Assembly (NCBI GenBank): GCA_963757065.1
Contig: CAVWQC010000005.1
Coordinates: 124,001 to 188,000 of the forward strand
DNA: 64,000 bases
Source of the DNA: PNON01 sp963757065
GTDB taxonomy: Bacteria > Chloroflexota > Anaerolineae > Anaerolineales > Anaerolineaceae
Reading direction: 5' to 3'
Part shown: piece by piece, positions 25,239 through 35,217 of the stretch
How positions within the stretch are numbered: the stretch's first letter is position 1
How the letters are laid out: every line of letters begins with the position of its first letter
Program-made: the position numbers and the translations under genes
Notes under the pieces: model-generated
The model's input: only the letters and a program-made list of their open reading frames with translations
What the model was told of the DNA's origin: nothing
The model's database searches: none

Positions 25239-26946
25239 CTAAAACCCAATATCCTTCAAAAGATCACCCGTGGAGCGATCCTTCACTCCCTTGCCCAGCA
25301 GTTCCTTCCAGAAGGTATCGTCGTAACGGCGGGAGCGGACAGGAATGGGCATGGGAACACCCCAGCCAAGGAGCAGTACCTCTTCTTTGGGCTGCAAACG
25401 AGCCAGCATTCCACGCAGGGCATCCCGCCCGGCCAGGCCGGAGAGTACAGCACCGATATCGGCTTCATCCCCCAGCCAACCGGAGATGCGCGTGCCGAGC
25501 TGTGACATGACCTCATCGTAGATCTGCGATGGGCGCTGGTCGATGATCAGCAAAGTAACATAGTATTTGCGCATTTCGCGTGCGATCTGGCTGAAGGAGG
25601 TCTGGGCTGCCATTTCACGATTGAGCAGGCGGTGGGCTTCTTCCACGGCGATGACCAGCGGACGCGGCTCATCCTTGCCGCTGGAGCGGAAGCTGTTGGT
25701 CTTCTCTTCCCAGGCTTCGCGGATCTTGCGGGTCAGCAGGTTGGTCACCAGCAGGTAATCGAGGTCTTTTTCATTCTCGCCAAAGGTCAACACCACATGC
25801 TGACCGGCTTCGAGATGTTTGATGATCTCACCCAGTGTATCCTGCGCAGGCTGCTCGACAATATAAGGACGATTGAAGAGTCGCCCCATCTTGCTTCGCA
25901 ATCCTTCTGCAGCCATCACATTGACGCCTTCAGCATTCGCCCAGGCAGCCACACTGTCATCTGCCGGGAACTTTTTGCCATCTTCGTCCACTTCCATCGC
26001 CCCGACTTTCATCTGGCGGAATTCGCTATACCAGCGGTTGCGAAAAGTCCCAACCAGCGCTTCCAGCGTGGTGGATGTGGTTTCTTTCAGGTTCAATTCC
26101 CGGCTCAGCATTTCGATGTCGCCCGGTTGGATGTCTGACTCGGCGATCTCGAGGTTGTAATCCGGCTGCTGCCCGCGCACCATGGTGCCTTTACCCAGCC
26201 CGACCATGCGGACTTTGGATGAGAATTTGGATTTCAGACCCGGAACGATCTGCCCGGTATCCGATGAAGTGTCATCCGGGCCATATTCACTGTGCATGTC
26301 GAAGATCAACACCGAAGATTGATCATGCTTTGATCAATCCAGCCAGGATGATGCGGGTCAAAAAGCTTTTGCCGGTGCCGGTCGCGCCAAAGATACCGGA
26401 GGAGCGCTGTACCAGTTTATCGAGATTGACACATACCGGGTGCCCCTGCTCCCGGGTGGACCCGATGCGGAAGAATCCTTTTTCGCCCTCTTTGCCGAAT
26501 ATCTCAGCAATGTCACCTTCCTGTGCCATATGAACTTGGGAGTGATGGGATGGGACAGTTTTCACTGGAACCACGCCGCGGGTTTCCTCGGGATGTTCTT
26601 CATTCCAACGGTCGTAACCGGGTGAACCAGGTTCAGGACCACGATCCAGCATCAGGGAGGGCATTATTTCCAGGTTGGTGTAGAGCGTCTGCCCGTGCAG
26701 CAGACTGGAAAGATGCGGCGGAAAGCGTTTCTCGGATTGCTCATCCGCGAATCTCGGATCGGTCGCCCCCAGCAAGATGTCTGTCACCAGCCCGTAATAT
26801 CGCCATTGATCGCTGTCGATGATCACAAATGCGCCTTCCTGAACTGTCTCGGGCGGGACGGTCAGGCGTGCGTTCAGGTTGGCTTTGAGGCCACCGCCAA
26901 CGATATAACCGATGGACTCGTTAGTATTGTTCATTTTTTCATCCAT
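25239..26946 (-). CDS. herA: HerA-type DNA translocase (one frameshift)
   Basis: HerA is a hexameric FtsK-like ATPase that works with the NurA nuclease in DNA-end resection. The N-terminal frame holds the HAS barrel start and Walker A (GATGTGKS). The second frame holds VLIFDMHSEYG, Walker B/Glu (LVIAVEEAHRLL), the arginine-finger region and the C-terminal helices. The break lies at 26329-26331: one extra A in a coding-strand AAA run; removing it joins LAGLIKHDQSSVLIFDMH. I chose the ATG at 26946 for its AGGGAGGG ribosome site. About 565 residues when joined, normal for HerA. Last gene of the nurA operon. Confidence 0.85.
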
Positions 26947-27014
26947 ATTTCCCTCCCTATAACCGGATGTCGATATCAGCGATGGCGCCGAGGACATTCA
27001 TCAATAATGGATAA

Positions 27015-27566
27015 TCATCCCGCAGCAAGTGTGATCAATTCCTGTGAAGCTGCCTGGATCCAACCGGGGTTACCCATACCTGCATGAGCCGCCTGAGCTT
27101 GCTTCAGGTGGCAGGCGATCAATTCCGCGGTGGGCAAGTCCTTGTTGGTCAGGATATGCCTCAGGTAGCCGAACCTTTCCGGGCTGGTAAAGGCGGCGAT
27201 CTCAGTGTCACCACAAAGGTAAACCGTATCCAGCGAGAGCGGAGGGCGGGGAGGTAATAAGTGTGAAACTTGACCATTTTGCATATAACCCACTGCAAGG
27301 ACGCTGATCTCCACCGGGATATTGCGATTCACCCGGTTGTCAGCGATCACTTCGGGTGAATTGTTCTCGGTCGTGACCAGTTGCCGGACCAGACCGTCAT
27401 CGTCGATGTGAATATCTGTGATCAAACCAAATACTTGAACACCATTTCCGATGTCAGCAGAAACCAGGGCAGCAAAAGAAGGGGCTTCCAACTGGTTCAC
27501 CCGGCAGCCAAACACAAAACCGGTGGTGCCTGCCCGCAGTAGTTTTCCGATCTCAATCGCTTTCAT
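27015..27566 (-). CDS. HAS-barrel-like protein between nurA and herA
   Basis: The 183-residue protein resembles the N-terminal barrel region of HerA-type ATPases (GFVFGCRVNQLEAPSFAALVSA; VFGLITDIHIDDDGLVRQ) but has no P-loop. It starts 2 bp after the nurA stop and ends 68 bp before herA. The position and barrel-like pattern suggest an adaptor or regulator of the NurA-HerA complex. The function is inferred from context only. Confidence 0.6.
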   Translation of the reverse strand: MKAIEIGKLLRAGTTGFVFGCRVNQLEAPSFAALVSADIGNGVQVFGLITDIHIDDDGLVRQLVTTENNSPEVIADNRVNRNIPVEISVLAVGYMQNGQVSHLLPPRPPLSLDTVYLCGDTEIAAFTSPERFGYLRHILTNKDLPTAELIACHLKQAQAAHAGMGNPGWIQAASQELITLAAG

Positions 27567-27568
27567 GC

Positions 27569-28731
27569 TTACATCCTCCGTCTTCCACCACTATCCTTGT
27601 GGGTTTGTTTGTTGGATTTTCTGCCAACCTTCACTCCAATTTTCAATAATTGCCCGATGATCATATCTTCCAACCGGCTGCTATCCTCAAAGGATAACAA
27701 CGGCTTCTTCATGGGCGCGGTGCAGCACATACGGGTATGGATTAGCCAGCAGCCAGGCTTGCTCCACCAGGCTGGCATGAAGCAGCCTGCATCTTTGCTT
27801 TGTCGTCAGCCACCCAGGCAGGAATCTCCACGCGAACAATATCCGGGTGATGATCTTTGCTAATATTCAAATAGAAAAAATGCAGGGCAAGTTCACCGGT
27901 AAAATTGTCAGCGGAGATCGACTTGATCCTGAATATTGCAGATCGGTCTCCAGGGTGGGTCAGGATCTCAGAGAAGAGCAGCCTGTCTGGAAAGCCCTGA
28001 AAACGGTCGGTGCCACGAGTCGCGTCCGCGGGTGCGGCTGCCAGGTCCAGCATCTGCATGACCAAACTGCTGCCGGGTTTATCCACATAGGCCGCGGTTA
28101 TCGCACCTGTGCTCATCAGGTCCCTCAGCACTTGCATATATTCCGTAAGTTTTTTTGTATACGTTTCGGTGATCTTGGGCTCACGAAAGAGTTCCAACCC
28201 GCCATCCGTCAATGTGATGACAGGAGCCTGCTGAAGAGCTGCTTCACGTACCAGGACAGACCTTTCTGCAACATCGCGTATTAGCGCGATATAACCTTCG
28301 CTCGCCATTTCAGCTTCGGAATGCAGTAGATCCAAATCCAACATTTCACTGTCCACCGTGATGTTTGGCGCTAGGCCGCTGCCAACTCGCATGGAAACAG
28401 TGCTGATATTGATCACGCCAAACTCGACCTGGCGGTGGCGGCTGGGGATGATTTGAGATCCATCTGCGGCCAGCATGGTCACAGGAATTCGCTCGGTTGG
28501 TAATGGGAAAACAGCATTTATTTTTTCTGTTGCTGGAAGAGCACTGCGGAGGCCGGGATTTGCTTTGGCGGCAATCAATATTTTTTCGATCAGCTCATCC
28601 TGGGATTCTGCAGATAATTTTAGCAGGTCCATGCCCTGCATGGTGATTGCTTCCAGGTCAAGCTGCCATTTATGCGCCTTTGCGGCATAATCGATGATTT
28701 GGCGTTGAATTTGTTGATAATTTACTGGCAT
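27569..28731 (-). CDS. nurA: NurA-domain nuclease (frameshifted near the C terminus)
   Basis: NurA is an Mn2+-dependent nuclease working with HerA. The long frame (28731-27742) has the first catalytic Asp in MLAADGSQI and a second acidic motif in VITLTDGGLELF, and covers most of the fold. The end is broken: the conserved tail (HASLVEQAWLLANPYPYVLH, then SFEDSSRLEDMIIGQLLK) appears in two other frames, with shifts near 27780 and 27690. The corrected gene ends at 27569, 2 bp before the HAS-barrel gene. First gene of the nurA-HAS-herA operon. The tail includes the PYP and A/S residues typical of NurA ends. Confidence 0.82.
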
Positions 28732-28945
28732 GTTTCTCCCCGAACAGCATACCGAACATATGTTTTATATTTTAATGGATTGCGAATGATTATGCAAGCC
28801 AACCTAAAAGGGGACGCTGTAGAGTATTCCTGCCTGCCCGCATCAGGATATTTATTCGCTTATTTTGTATTGTATCAATCCTATTGCATTGTTAATTCCA
28901 ATGGGATACTATATTACTAAAGAGTATAAAAAGGATGGGAAAATT

Positions 28946-29381
28946 ATGTTCAAAGAATTTAAAGCGTTCATTTTACGTGGAAACGTTCTTGATCTTGCAA
29001 TTGCAGTGATCATTGGTGGAGCATTCGGAGGGATCGTCACCTCACTGGTGAATGATATTATCATGCCACCAGTAGGATTACTCCTCGGAAAAGTGAATTT
29101 TTCTGATATGTTCATAGACCTGTCAGGTATGAGTTATCAGTCATTGGCAGATGCCAAGGCTGCCGGTGCAGCCACGATTAATTACGGATTATTCCTCAAT
29201 ACGATCATCAATTTCCTCATCGTTGGTTTTGTGATTTTTCTGGTTGTCAAAGCAGCCAACAAAATGAAAAAACCAGAGCCAGTCGCTGCGCCTGACAAAA
29301 AAGACTGCCCATATTGTTACACCAGTATCTGCCATCAAGGCCACCCGCTGCCCCAATTGCACATCGGATCTATCCAAGTAA
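28946..29381 (+). CDS. mscL: Large-conductance mechanosensitive channel MscL (frameshift in tail)
   Basis: MscL opens under membrane tension to release solutes. From the ATG at 28946 (after AAGGAT) the protein has the amphipathic start FKEFKAFILRGNVLDLAIAV, the glycine-lined first helix and the second helix NFLIVGFVIFLVVKAAN. In the frame as written the tail is CPYCYTSICHQGHPLPQ and ends at 29389. One base less near 29330 gives CPYC-YTSIAIKATR-CPNC and a stop at 29381, restoring a zinc ribbon. The channel itself is intact in either case. Upstream frame to 28865 is not needed. Confidence 0.85.
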
Positions 29382-29402
29382 TTAGATAAAAAGGAAATCA
29401 CA

Positions 29403-29579
29403 ATGGACGAACTAGTAAAATTGATAGCTCAAAAAGCTGCCATTCCTGAATCTTCTGCCAGAAAAGCAATAGAAGTTATTCTGGGGTATCTCCATAAAAA
29501 ACTGCCATCGGTTGTGTATTATCAGGTCGAGAATATTGTCACCGGAGGAACTACAAAGGACCTATCGAATGCAGGATGA
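29403..29579 (+). CDS. Small protein of unknown function (58 residues)
   Basis: ATG at 29403 after AAAAGGAAATC, stop at 29579. The sequence opens MDELVKLIAQKAAIPESSAR, then a helix and KKLPSVVYYQVENIV. This helical pattern resembles short bacterial proteins annotated as DUF2267/DUF937-like, though I cannot assign one. It follows mscL by about 20 bp and is probably in the same transcript. Confidence 0.55.
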   Translation: MDELVKLIAQKAAIPESSARKAIEVILGYLHKKLPSVVYYQVENIVTGGTTKDLSNAG

Positions 29580-29677
29580 AATTACAATATATTAACGTGG
29601 GCGGGACATTTATTTCATCTCCCAAAACACACATTCTTTTATAGCTTTTTTACACCATCCTTATCAGTTCCTTATAT

Positions 29678-29699
29678 ATAACCCAGTATACTGGGTTAT
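29678..29699. promoter_or_regulatory. Perfect 22-bp palindrome
   Basis: ATAACCCAGTATACTGGGTTAT is perfectly self-complementary and ends 27 bp before the diguanylate cyclase start. It is followed by CTTTTC, so a weak terminator is possible, but perfect symmetry with no loop fits a dimer-binding operator better. Confidence 0.45.
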
Positions 29700-29726
29700 C
29701 TTTTCATCCTGACCATCAGAGACATA

Positions 29727-32144
29727 ATGGATTCAACACAAGTATACGGTCATATAGCCTTACTTTCTGCCTTAGTAGCGGTTATTATTTTTTTTGTTGC
29801 TATAAAACGTCGATCTTCGCCTGGCGCTGTTCCCCTGGCATTATTCATGGCTGCCATAGCTGAGTGGTCCATAACCGGCGCTTTGGAAATGAATGCCTAT
29901 ACGATTCCAGATAAGGTTTTTTGGGGAAAGCTCGCTTACTTTGGAATTATGAGTTCACCAGTTCTATTCTTGTGGTTCGCATTTCAATACCACCAGTATT
30001 CGATCAAAAAATGGATGCTCCCTTTCCTTATCGGTTTTCCTTTGGCAGCAATCCTTCTGGCATTTACAAATGATCTCCATCATCTACTCTGGTCTGGATT
30101 CAGTATCATTCCCGGCACATATATCATGGTTTATGAACATGGTCCCATCTTCTGGGTGATCATACCCATAATTTATTCCTTCCTTGTTGCCGGGATTTTT
30201 TTATTCCTCCGGTCCACCTTTAATCCTAAAACGTTTTATCGAAAACAATCCATCCTCATTTTGGCTTCTTCCGTTTTCCCTATTTTGGGAAATATACTTT
30301 ATATCACCGGCAATAGCCCAATTCCGGGAATAGACCCAACACCGATCGGATTCGCCATTACCGGGATATTTCTCACCTGGGGATTATTTCAATATAGGAT
30401 TTTGGATATCATTCCCTACTTGCGGGATACGATCATAGATAACATGACTGACGGAGTGATCATTGCTGATTCCCGGCACCGTATCCTGGATTTTAACCAG
30501 ACCATCGTGAACATGTTCAATTTGGAGCAAAAGCCCGAAATTGGTCATTCCATAGAACAACATTTCCCTGAGATCATGGCTTTAATAAAAACGATTTCGG
30601 CACCCGTAAGCCTGAACAGTTTGGAACATAATGGCGGGAAGAAAACCTTTGAACTCAGGAAAATTCCAACTAATCAAAAAAAGGAAGCCGAGGGGTATAC
30701 CTTATATGTCACGGATATATCTGAAAGAATAAACATCGAAAACTCATTGCGGGAAAGTGAAGAAAAATACAGACAATTACTTGATAATGCTTCTTTTCCC
30801 TTGATGATCTGTGATTTACAAACCGGGTCGGTAATCTATCAGAATAAATTGGCTGCAACACTATTCAAGAGCAATACATCAAATGGTCATGAATACACGA
30901 TAGCCAATCTGTTTTGTGATCCGACCGAGTACACCCGTTTATCCTCAATAATTCTAAAAAAGCGGATTGTGACTGATTATGAAACCCAGGTCTTTTCTAA
31001 TCTCACGAAGAGGATATGGGTTTTGACATCAGCAAGCATCATTCCATATGCCAACGAAGAAGCGATTTTGGTATCATTCAACGATATTACATCCAGGAAG
31101 CTTATTGAAGAAGCCGAGAAGGAACAGCGGCAATTTAACGAAGCCATGATTGATAGTGCTTCTGCCCTGAATAGTACACTCGATTTTGACGAGGTATTGG
31201 ATCGGATACTGACCAATCTTGAAAAAGTGATCCCTCATAATGTCGCTAACATTATGCTGGTAAACGATAGCGGTGAGGTGAAGATTGTCCGTGCCCATGG
31301 ATACGGCGCAAAACAATTGCAATGCCTGATTCAAAATGGACAGTTATCTGTGTCTGAAACCCCATTTCTATTAAAAATGGCCATGTCTGGCAGCCCCATC
31401 GTTATCCCCGATACTCTTAGCGATTCAAATTGGGTAAGTTTGCCGGGAATGGAAGGAACCAGGTCTTACCTTGGTGTACCCATATTCGTTAAAGGGAAGA
31501 TCATGGGTTATATCAATGTGGAGAGCTCCCTGCCGCACGATTACACCAGTACCCATGGAAAGCGTCTCATGGCATTTGCAGATCAGGCAGCGGTGGCAAT
31601 TGAAAATTCCCGTATGTTTGAAAAACTGGAACAGATGGCAGTTGTCGATACCTTAACGGGATTGTATTCCCGCCGCCATTTCTCTGACCTGGGAGGGAAA
31701 GAGATCGAAAGAGCCAGAAGGTATGGAAGCCCGCTGTCGCTATTAATGATCGATCTTGACCACTTCAAGAGTTTTAATGATACGTACGGACATGCGGTTG
31801 GTGATCAAGTGTTGGTGGAAGTTGCTAATATCATTGGGACCACGCTCCGAAAAATAGATATTCCCGGCCGCCTCGGGGGTGAGGAATTTGCTGTACTGCT
31901 TCCTGAGACAAACAAGCAAAATGGGATGTTGGTTGCTGAGAGATTAAGGCAGGCTATCACCAGGCTCAGGATCCCTACCAAGGATTGCATAATCGATAAT
32001 GTAACGGCCAGTTTCGGTTTGTCGACTTTATGTGACGAACATGTTGATCTACAATCTTTAATCACTTCTGCTGATATGGCCATGTATAAAGCCAAAGAAA
32101 ATGGACGAAACATGGTGGTTGTAGATTTGCCGGAACTACTTTAA
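29727..32144 (+). CDS. Membrane PAS-PAS-GAF diguanylate cyclase
   Basis: The 805-residue protein has an N-terminal seven-helix sensor (residues 5-225, as in histidine-kinase 7TM domains), two PAS-like domains (about 235-455, with DGVIIADSRHRILDFN and FPLMICDLQTG), a GAF domain (about 480-620) and a C-terminal GGDEF domain with an active-site GGEEF. RKID five residues before GGEEF is a product-inhibition site (RxxD). It should make cyclic di-GMP in response to membrane, redox or small-molecule signals. No EAL domain. Confidence 0.92.
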   Translation: MDSTQVYGHIALLSALVAVIIFFVAIKRRSSPGAVPLALFMAAIAEWSITGALEMNAYTIPDKVFWGKLAYFGIMSSPVLFLWFAFQYHQYSIKKWMLPFLIGFPLAAILLAFTNDLHHLLWSGFSIIPGTYIMVYEHGPIFWVIIPIIYSFLVAGIFLFLRSTFNPKTFYRKQSILILASSVFPILGNILYITGNSPIPGIDPTPIGFAITGIFLTWGLFQYRILDIIPYLRDTIIDNMTDGVIIADSRHRILDFNQTIVNMFNLEQKPEIGHSIEQHFPEIMALIKTISAPVSLNSLEHNGGKKTFELRKIPTNQKKEAEGYTLYVTDISERINIENSLRESEEKYRQLLDNASFPLMICDLQTGSVIYQNKLAATLFKSNTSNGHEYTIANLFCDPTEYTRLSSIILKKRIVTDYETQVFSNLTKRIWVLTSASIIPYANEEAILVSFNDITSRKLIEEAEKEQRQFNEAMIDSASALNSTLDFDEVLDRILTNLEKVIPHNVANIMLVNDSGEVKIVRAHGYGAKQLQCLIQNGQLSVSETPFLLKMAMSGSPIVIPDTLSDSNWVSLPGMEGTRSYLGVPIFVKGKIMGYINVESSLPHDYTSTHGKRLMAFADQAAVAIENSRMFEKLEQMAVVDTLTGLYSRRHFSDLGGKEIERARRYGSPLSLLMIDLDHFKSFNDTYGHAVGDQVLVEVANIIGTTLRKIDIPGRLGGEEFAVLLPETNKQNGMLVAERLRQAITRLRIPTKDCIIDNVTASFGLSTLCDEHVDLQSLITSADMAMYKAKENGRNMVVVDLPELL

Positions 32145-32227
32145 ACCTCAAACTGATCTTACATGCTTTGAACATGGAATCCCATATCAGGATAAAATAT
32201 TCATATCCTGTAGTGTAGGAATCTGCC

Positions 32228-32617
32228 ATGCCTGAAATGTCCCTTCTCCAGAAGTTAGTAGTAAAACCTGGCTACAAGCTGATTATCCTCAATCCGCCGG
32301 ATGGTTATCTGGAGCGGATCGGTGAATTACCTGAATCCACAAATTATGTTGAATTGAATACCCAGCCAGCAGATGTCATCCAGGTTTTTGTGAAAACGAT
32401 GGATGAAGTGCTCCCAAATGTTGAAATTTGGAAAAAATCCCTGAAACCAAAAGGCATCCTCTGGATCACGTACCCCAAAGGAACATCCAAAGTGAAAACA
32501 GATTTGAATCGTGATATCCTTTGGAAACGATTAAAAGACTACGGCCTTGATGCGGTTGCCATGTTTTCTGTGGATGCAACCTGGTCGGCAATGCGTTTCA
32601 AAATCATCTCAGCATAG
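32228..32617 (+). CDS. DUF3052-like protein
   Basis: This 129-residue soluble protein has the motif pattern of DUF3052 (LVVKPGYKLIILNPPDGY; KGILWITYPKGTS; DAVAMFSVDATWSAMRF). The middle resembles the late strands of a methyltransferase-type fold without a SAM loop. Biochemical role unknown. It lies 12 bp ahead of the SIS gene, so co-transcription is likely. Confidence 0.75.
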   Translation: MPEMSLLQKLVVKPGYKLIILNPPDGYLERIGELPESTNYVELNTQPADVIQVFVKTMDEVLPNVEIWKKSLKPKGILWITYPKGTSKVKTDLNRDILWKRLKDYGLDAVAMFSVDATWSAMRFKIISA

Positions 32618-32629
32618 AGGGAGTTCTTC

Positions 32630-33668
32630 ATGTCATTACATTCGGAAATATTTGATCAACCTGCCAGTATAAAAAATATCTTTACCAGGCAAAAAGAATT
32701 CATCCAAACGGCAGCCAAAGAAATATTGAAACGGGATCCGAGCTATGTATTTCTGGCAGCGCGCGGTACATCTGACAATGCCGGGAGATATGCAAATTAC
32801 CTCCTGGGAGCCAATAATCATTTACCATTAGCTTTGGCTACACCGTCTCTGTTCTCCATATACAATCAACCGCCAAAGCTGCGTGATGCATTGGTAGTTT
32901 CGATATCACAATCAGGAAAGTCACCAGATATTGTCAGCGTTGTAGCTGAGGCAAAAAAGCAGGGCTGCCTGACAGTTTCCATAACCAATGAACCCGATTC
33001 AGATATGGCCAATATATCTGACATCGTGATCGACATCTCTGCCGGGGTTGAAAAATCCACTGCGGCGACCAAAACATACACCAATGAGTTGATGGCGATT
33101 GCCATGTTATCTGCCGCATTATCCAATAATTCAAAACAGTGGGATGAGCTTGAACTGGTAAGCGCATGGGCGGATCAGGTTCTTCGCCAGGACAATGACA
33201 TTAAGCAACTTATCTTTACGGTATCGTTACATGCAGCGTTGTGTGGTGTTAGGCCGTGGATTCAACTACTGCACGGCCTTTGAATGGTCCTTGAAGATGA
33301 AAGAAATGTCTTACGTGGTCGCTGAACCATACTCCTCTGCAGATTTCTTGCACGGACCAGTTGCAATGATGGAAACTGGTTTCCCGGTTCTGGCTGTACT
33401 GCCGTCTGGTGCTGTATTTAATACGTTATTTGATACCCTGCAGAAGATCCGCAAGGAACAAAATGTGGAACTAACGATCATTTCCGATTCCGCTCGAGCC
33501 CTGGAAATGGCACAAACCCCGATCCCGCTGCCGACAGGCATTCCGGAATGGTTATCACCCATCATCAGCATCATACCGGCCCAATTATTTTGTTATCATC
33601 TAACCAACCACAAAGGGTTGAATGCCGAAAATCCGCGCATCATTCAAAAAGTTACAGAAACAAAATAG
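32630..33668 (+). CDS. SIS-domain sugar isomerase/deaminase, GlmS-C type (one frameshift)
   Basis: Two SIS domains as in the isomerase half of GlmS or NagB-II deaminases. The first frame (to 33283) has the phosphosugar loops AARGTSDNAGRYANYLLG and VSISQSGKSPDIVSV. The second frame (to 33668) continues with RCVVLGRGFNYCTAFEWSLK and AEPYSSADFLHGP. The frame moves by one base between about 33195 and 33240, just before LRYRYMQRCVVLG. Joined, it is about 345 residues, normal for a free-standing isomerase without the glutaminase domain. Substrate probably an amino-sugar 6-phosphate. Confidence 0.82.
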
Positions 33669-33854
33669 CTGTTCGACAATAATCATCAGAGAGGTACACT
33701 GCCCGGGTGTACAAAGATTCACACTTCCTTTATGGGAAGTTATAATAAAACCTGATACTTTGTTAAGTACGATCGAACCATGAATGAATGACTTCCTGCT
33801 GCATGTATTTGCAGTACTGCCCATATTGTGGCGGTATTGTGGATAAGAGGAAAA

Positions 33855-34286
33855 ATGGAAAAGAGAATCTCGAATCTACTCAAAGGAAGGCGTAAGCCAT
33901 TTACTATTTCCCCTGAAGCTACCGTGTATTCTGCTTTGGAAATTATGGCTGAGCACGATATTGGTTTTCTGGTGGTGATGAGCGGTACTTCCATGCTGGG
34001 GGTAATATCTGAGCGGGATTACGCCCGTAAAGTAGATCTATTTGCCAGAGATTCCAGAAACACCAGAGTCAGCGAGATCATGAACACGAATATTTTTTCA
34101 GTTGATTCAGAGCGAACCTATGATGAAGCCATGGAACTCATGACCAGGAAAAATATTCGCCACCTGCCCGTGGTAAAATCGAATAAACTTGTGGCTATCA
34201 TCTCACTGAGTGATGTGGTCAAAGCCTGTTTGCGAAATCAAAAAGAGACCATCGATTTTCTCGAAGACCTGGCGCTCGACAAATAA
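33855..34286 (+). CDS. CBS-domain pair protein
   Basis: The 143-residue protein consists of two CBS domains (TISPEATVYSALEIMAEHD; TNIFSVDSERTYDEAMELM), which bind adenosyl ligands such as AMP or ATP. GVISERDYARKV is a typical linker motif. I chose the ATG at 33855 after AGAGG rather than the upstream GTG at 33828. No enzyme domain is attached, so it may regulate a partner in trans. Confidence 0.85.
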   Translation: MEKRISNLLKGRRKPFTISPEATVYSALEIMAEHDIGFLVVMSGTSMLGVISERDYARKVDLFARDSRNTRVSEIMNTNIFSVDSERTYDEAMELMTRKNIRHLPVVKSNKLVAIISLSDVVKACLRNQKETIDFLEDLALDK

Positions 34287-34307
34287 TACCCGTTGAATTG
34301 ATATTGA

Positions 34308-35207
34308 TCAGGAATGTGTTTGGATCCGAAAATCATGGATCCCGTTGACGATTGGCCATTGGCTCCCGCAGCCCATGCAGACTAGTCCGGATTCCTGTTT
34401 CTGCAGATCATTATTCCCGCAGGATGGGCATTGAAAGAAACCGGCTGAGGGCATACTTTCAGGAATACCATCAACGTGCGACCGGACAAACACGCTGGGA
34501 GTCAACTGCCATAGGGCGCCGGTGTATTGAAATTCCGAATCCAGATGAACCAAAACGGCCAGAGGCAGCATACGTTTGAAGAATGGTGAGCGCAAATGCG
34601 ATACAGTCAGCTGCCTGTCTATTTTGAAGCCGGCTTCAGTTAACCAATTGCGGATCGCCTTCGGGTGAAAATCAAAGTTGAGGGCAGCAAATTCGACCGG
34701 TTCCAGAGCAAACGGATTCCAGGACTGCTTCTTTAGCCAATAGCGTAAGATCGCTTTTAAATTCTGTTTGTTCGCATATTCCAGGATAAATTTTCCACCC
34801 GGCTGCATGACTCTATTCACCTGCCCAAGAGCCAGTGGTGCGTCTGCCATGTGATGCAGTGTGCGGATCATGGTTGCACCGTCGAAAAGATGATCAATAA
34901 ACGGCAGGTGGTATATATCTGCTGCCACGTAGATGAACTTTTCGCTGGTCCCCAGGCGTGCCTGGGCTTGTTCCAACTGAGTACGGGAATAATCCACCAG
35001 AACCACACGTTTGTAACCGGCATAGCGGGGAGTGTTTCGACCGGCGCCGGCGCCCAGTTCCAGCATCAGGTCTCCGGATTTTGGCAGCAGGCGTTTTAAA
35101 GCTACAGCTTCGACGGCGTCTTCATAGGCGCGGTCGCTCTCATCCCAGAAACTGGTCTGGTAGTCGGAATCTTCGTAGCTGCAAACTGGAGGAGTTTTAT
35201 GTTCCAT
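34308..35207 (-). CDS. SAM-dependent methyltransferase with C-terminal zinc ribbon
   Basis: The 299-residue protein has a class I methyltransferase core (motif I LMLELGAGAGRNTPRYAG, acidic VVLVDYSRTQLEQA, IRTLHHMADAP) followed by a Trm112-like zinc ribbon at the end (CPSCGNNDLQ and CMGCGSQWPIVNG). The arrangement matches small-molecule or rRNA/lipid methyltransferases of the UbiE type; target unknown. It lies just upstream of the SRP RNA gene on the same strand's far side, with no operon partner. Confidence 0.82.
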   Translation of the reverse strand: MEHKTPPVCSYEDSDYQTSFWDESDRAYEDAVEAVALKRLLPKSGDLMLELGAGAGRNTPRYAGYKRVVLVDYSRTQLEQAQARLGTSEKFIYVAADIYHLPFIDHLFDGATMIRTLHHMADAPLALGQVNRVMQPGGKFILEYANKQNLKAILRYWLKKQSWNPFALEPVEFAALNFDFHPKAIRNWLTEAGFKIDRQLTVSHLRSPFFKRMLPLAVLVHLDSEFQYTGALWQLTPSVFVRSHVDGIPESMPSAGFFQCPSCGNNDLQKQESGLVCMGCGSQWPIVNGIHDFRIQTHS

Positions 35208-35217
35208 GGTTAAAAGT

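Noticed and set aside
25632..26138. 168-codon plus frame opposite herA
   Set aside because: Shadow of the ATPase; no recognisable protein features.
29590..29677. Possible riboswitch upstream of the diguanylate cyclase
   Set aside because: No c-di-GMP or other known aptamer pattern was recognised; only the simple palindrome stands out.
33693..33740. GTACAC...GTGTAC and ACTTCC...GGAAGT hairpins after the SIS gene
   Set aside because: Short stems; the second is followed by TATAATAAAA rather than a T run. Possible weak terminator but not listed.
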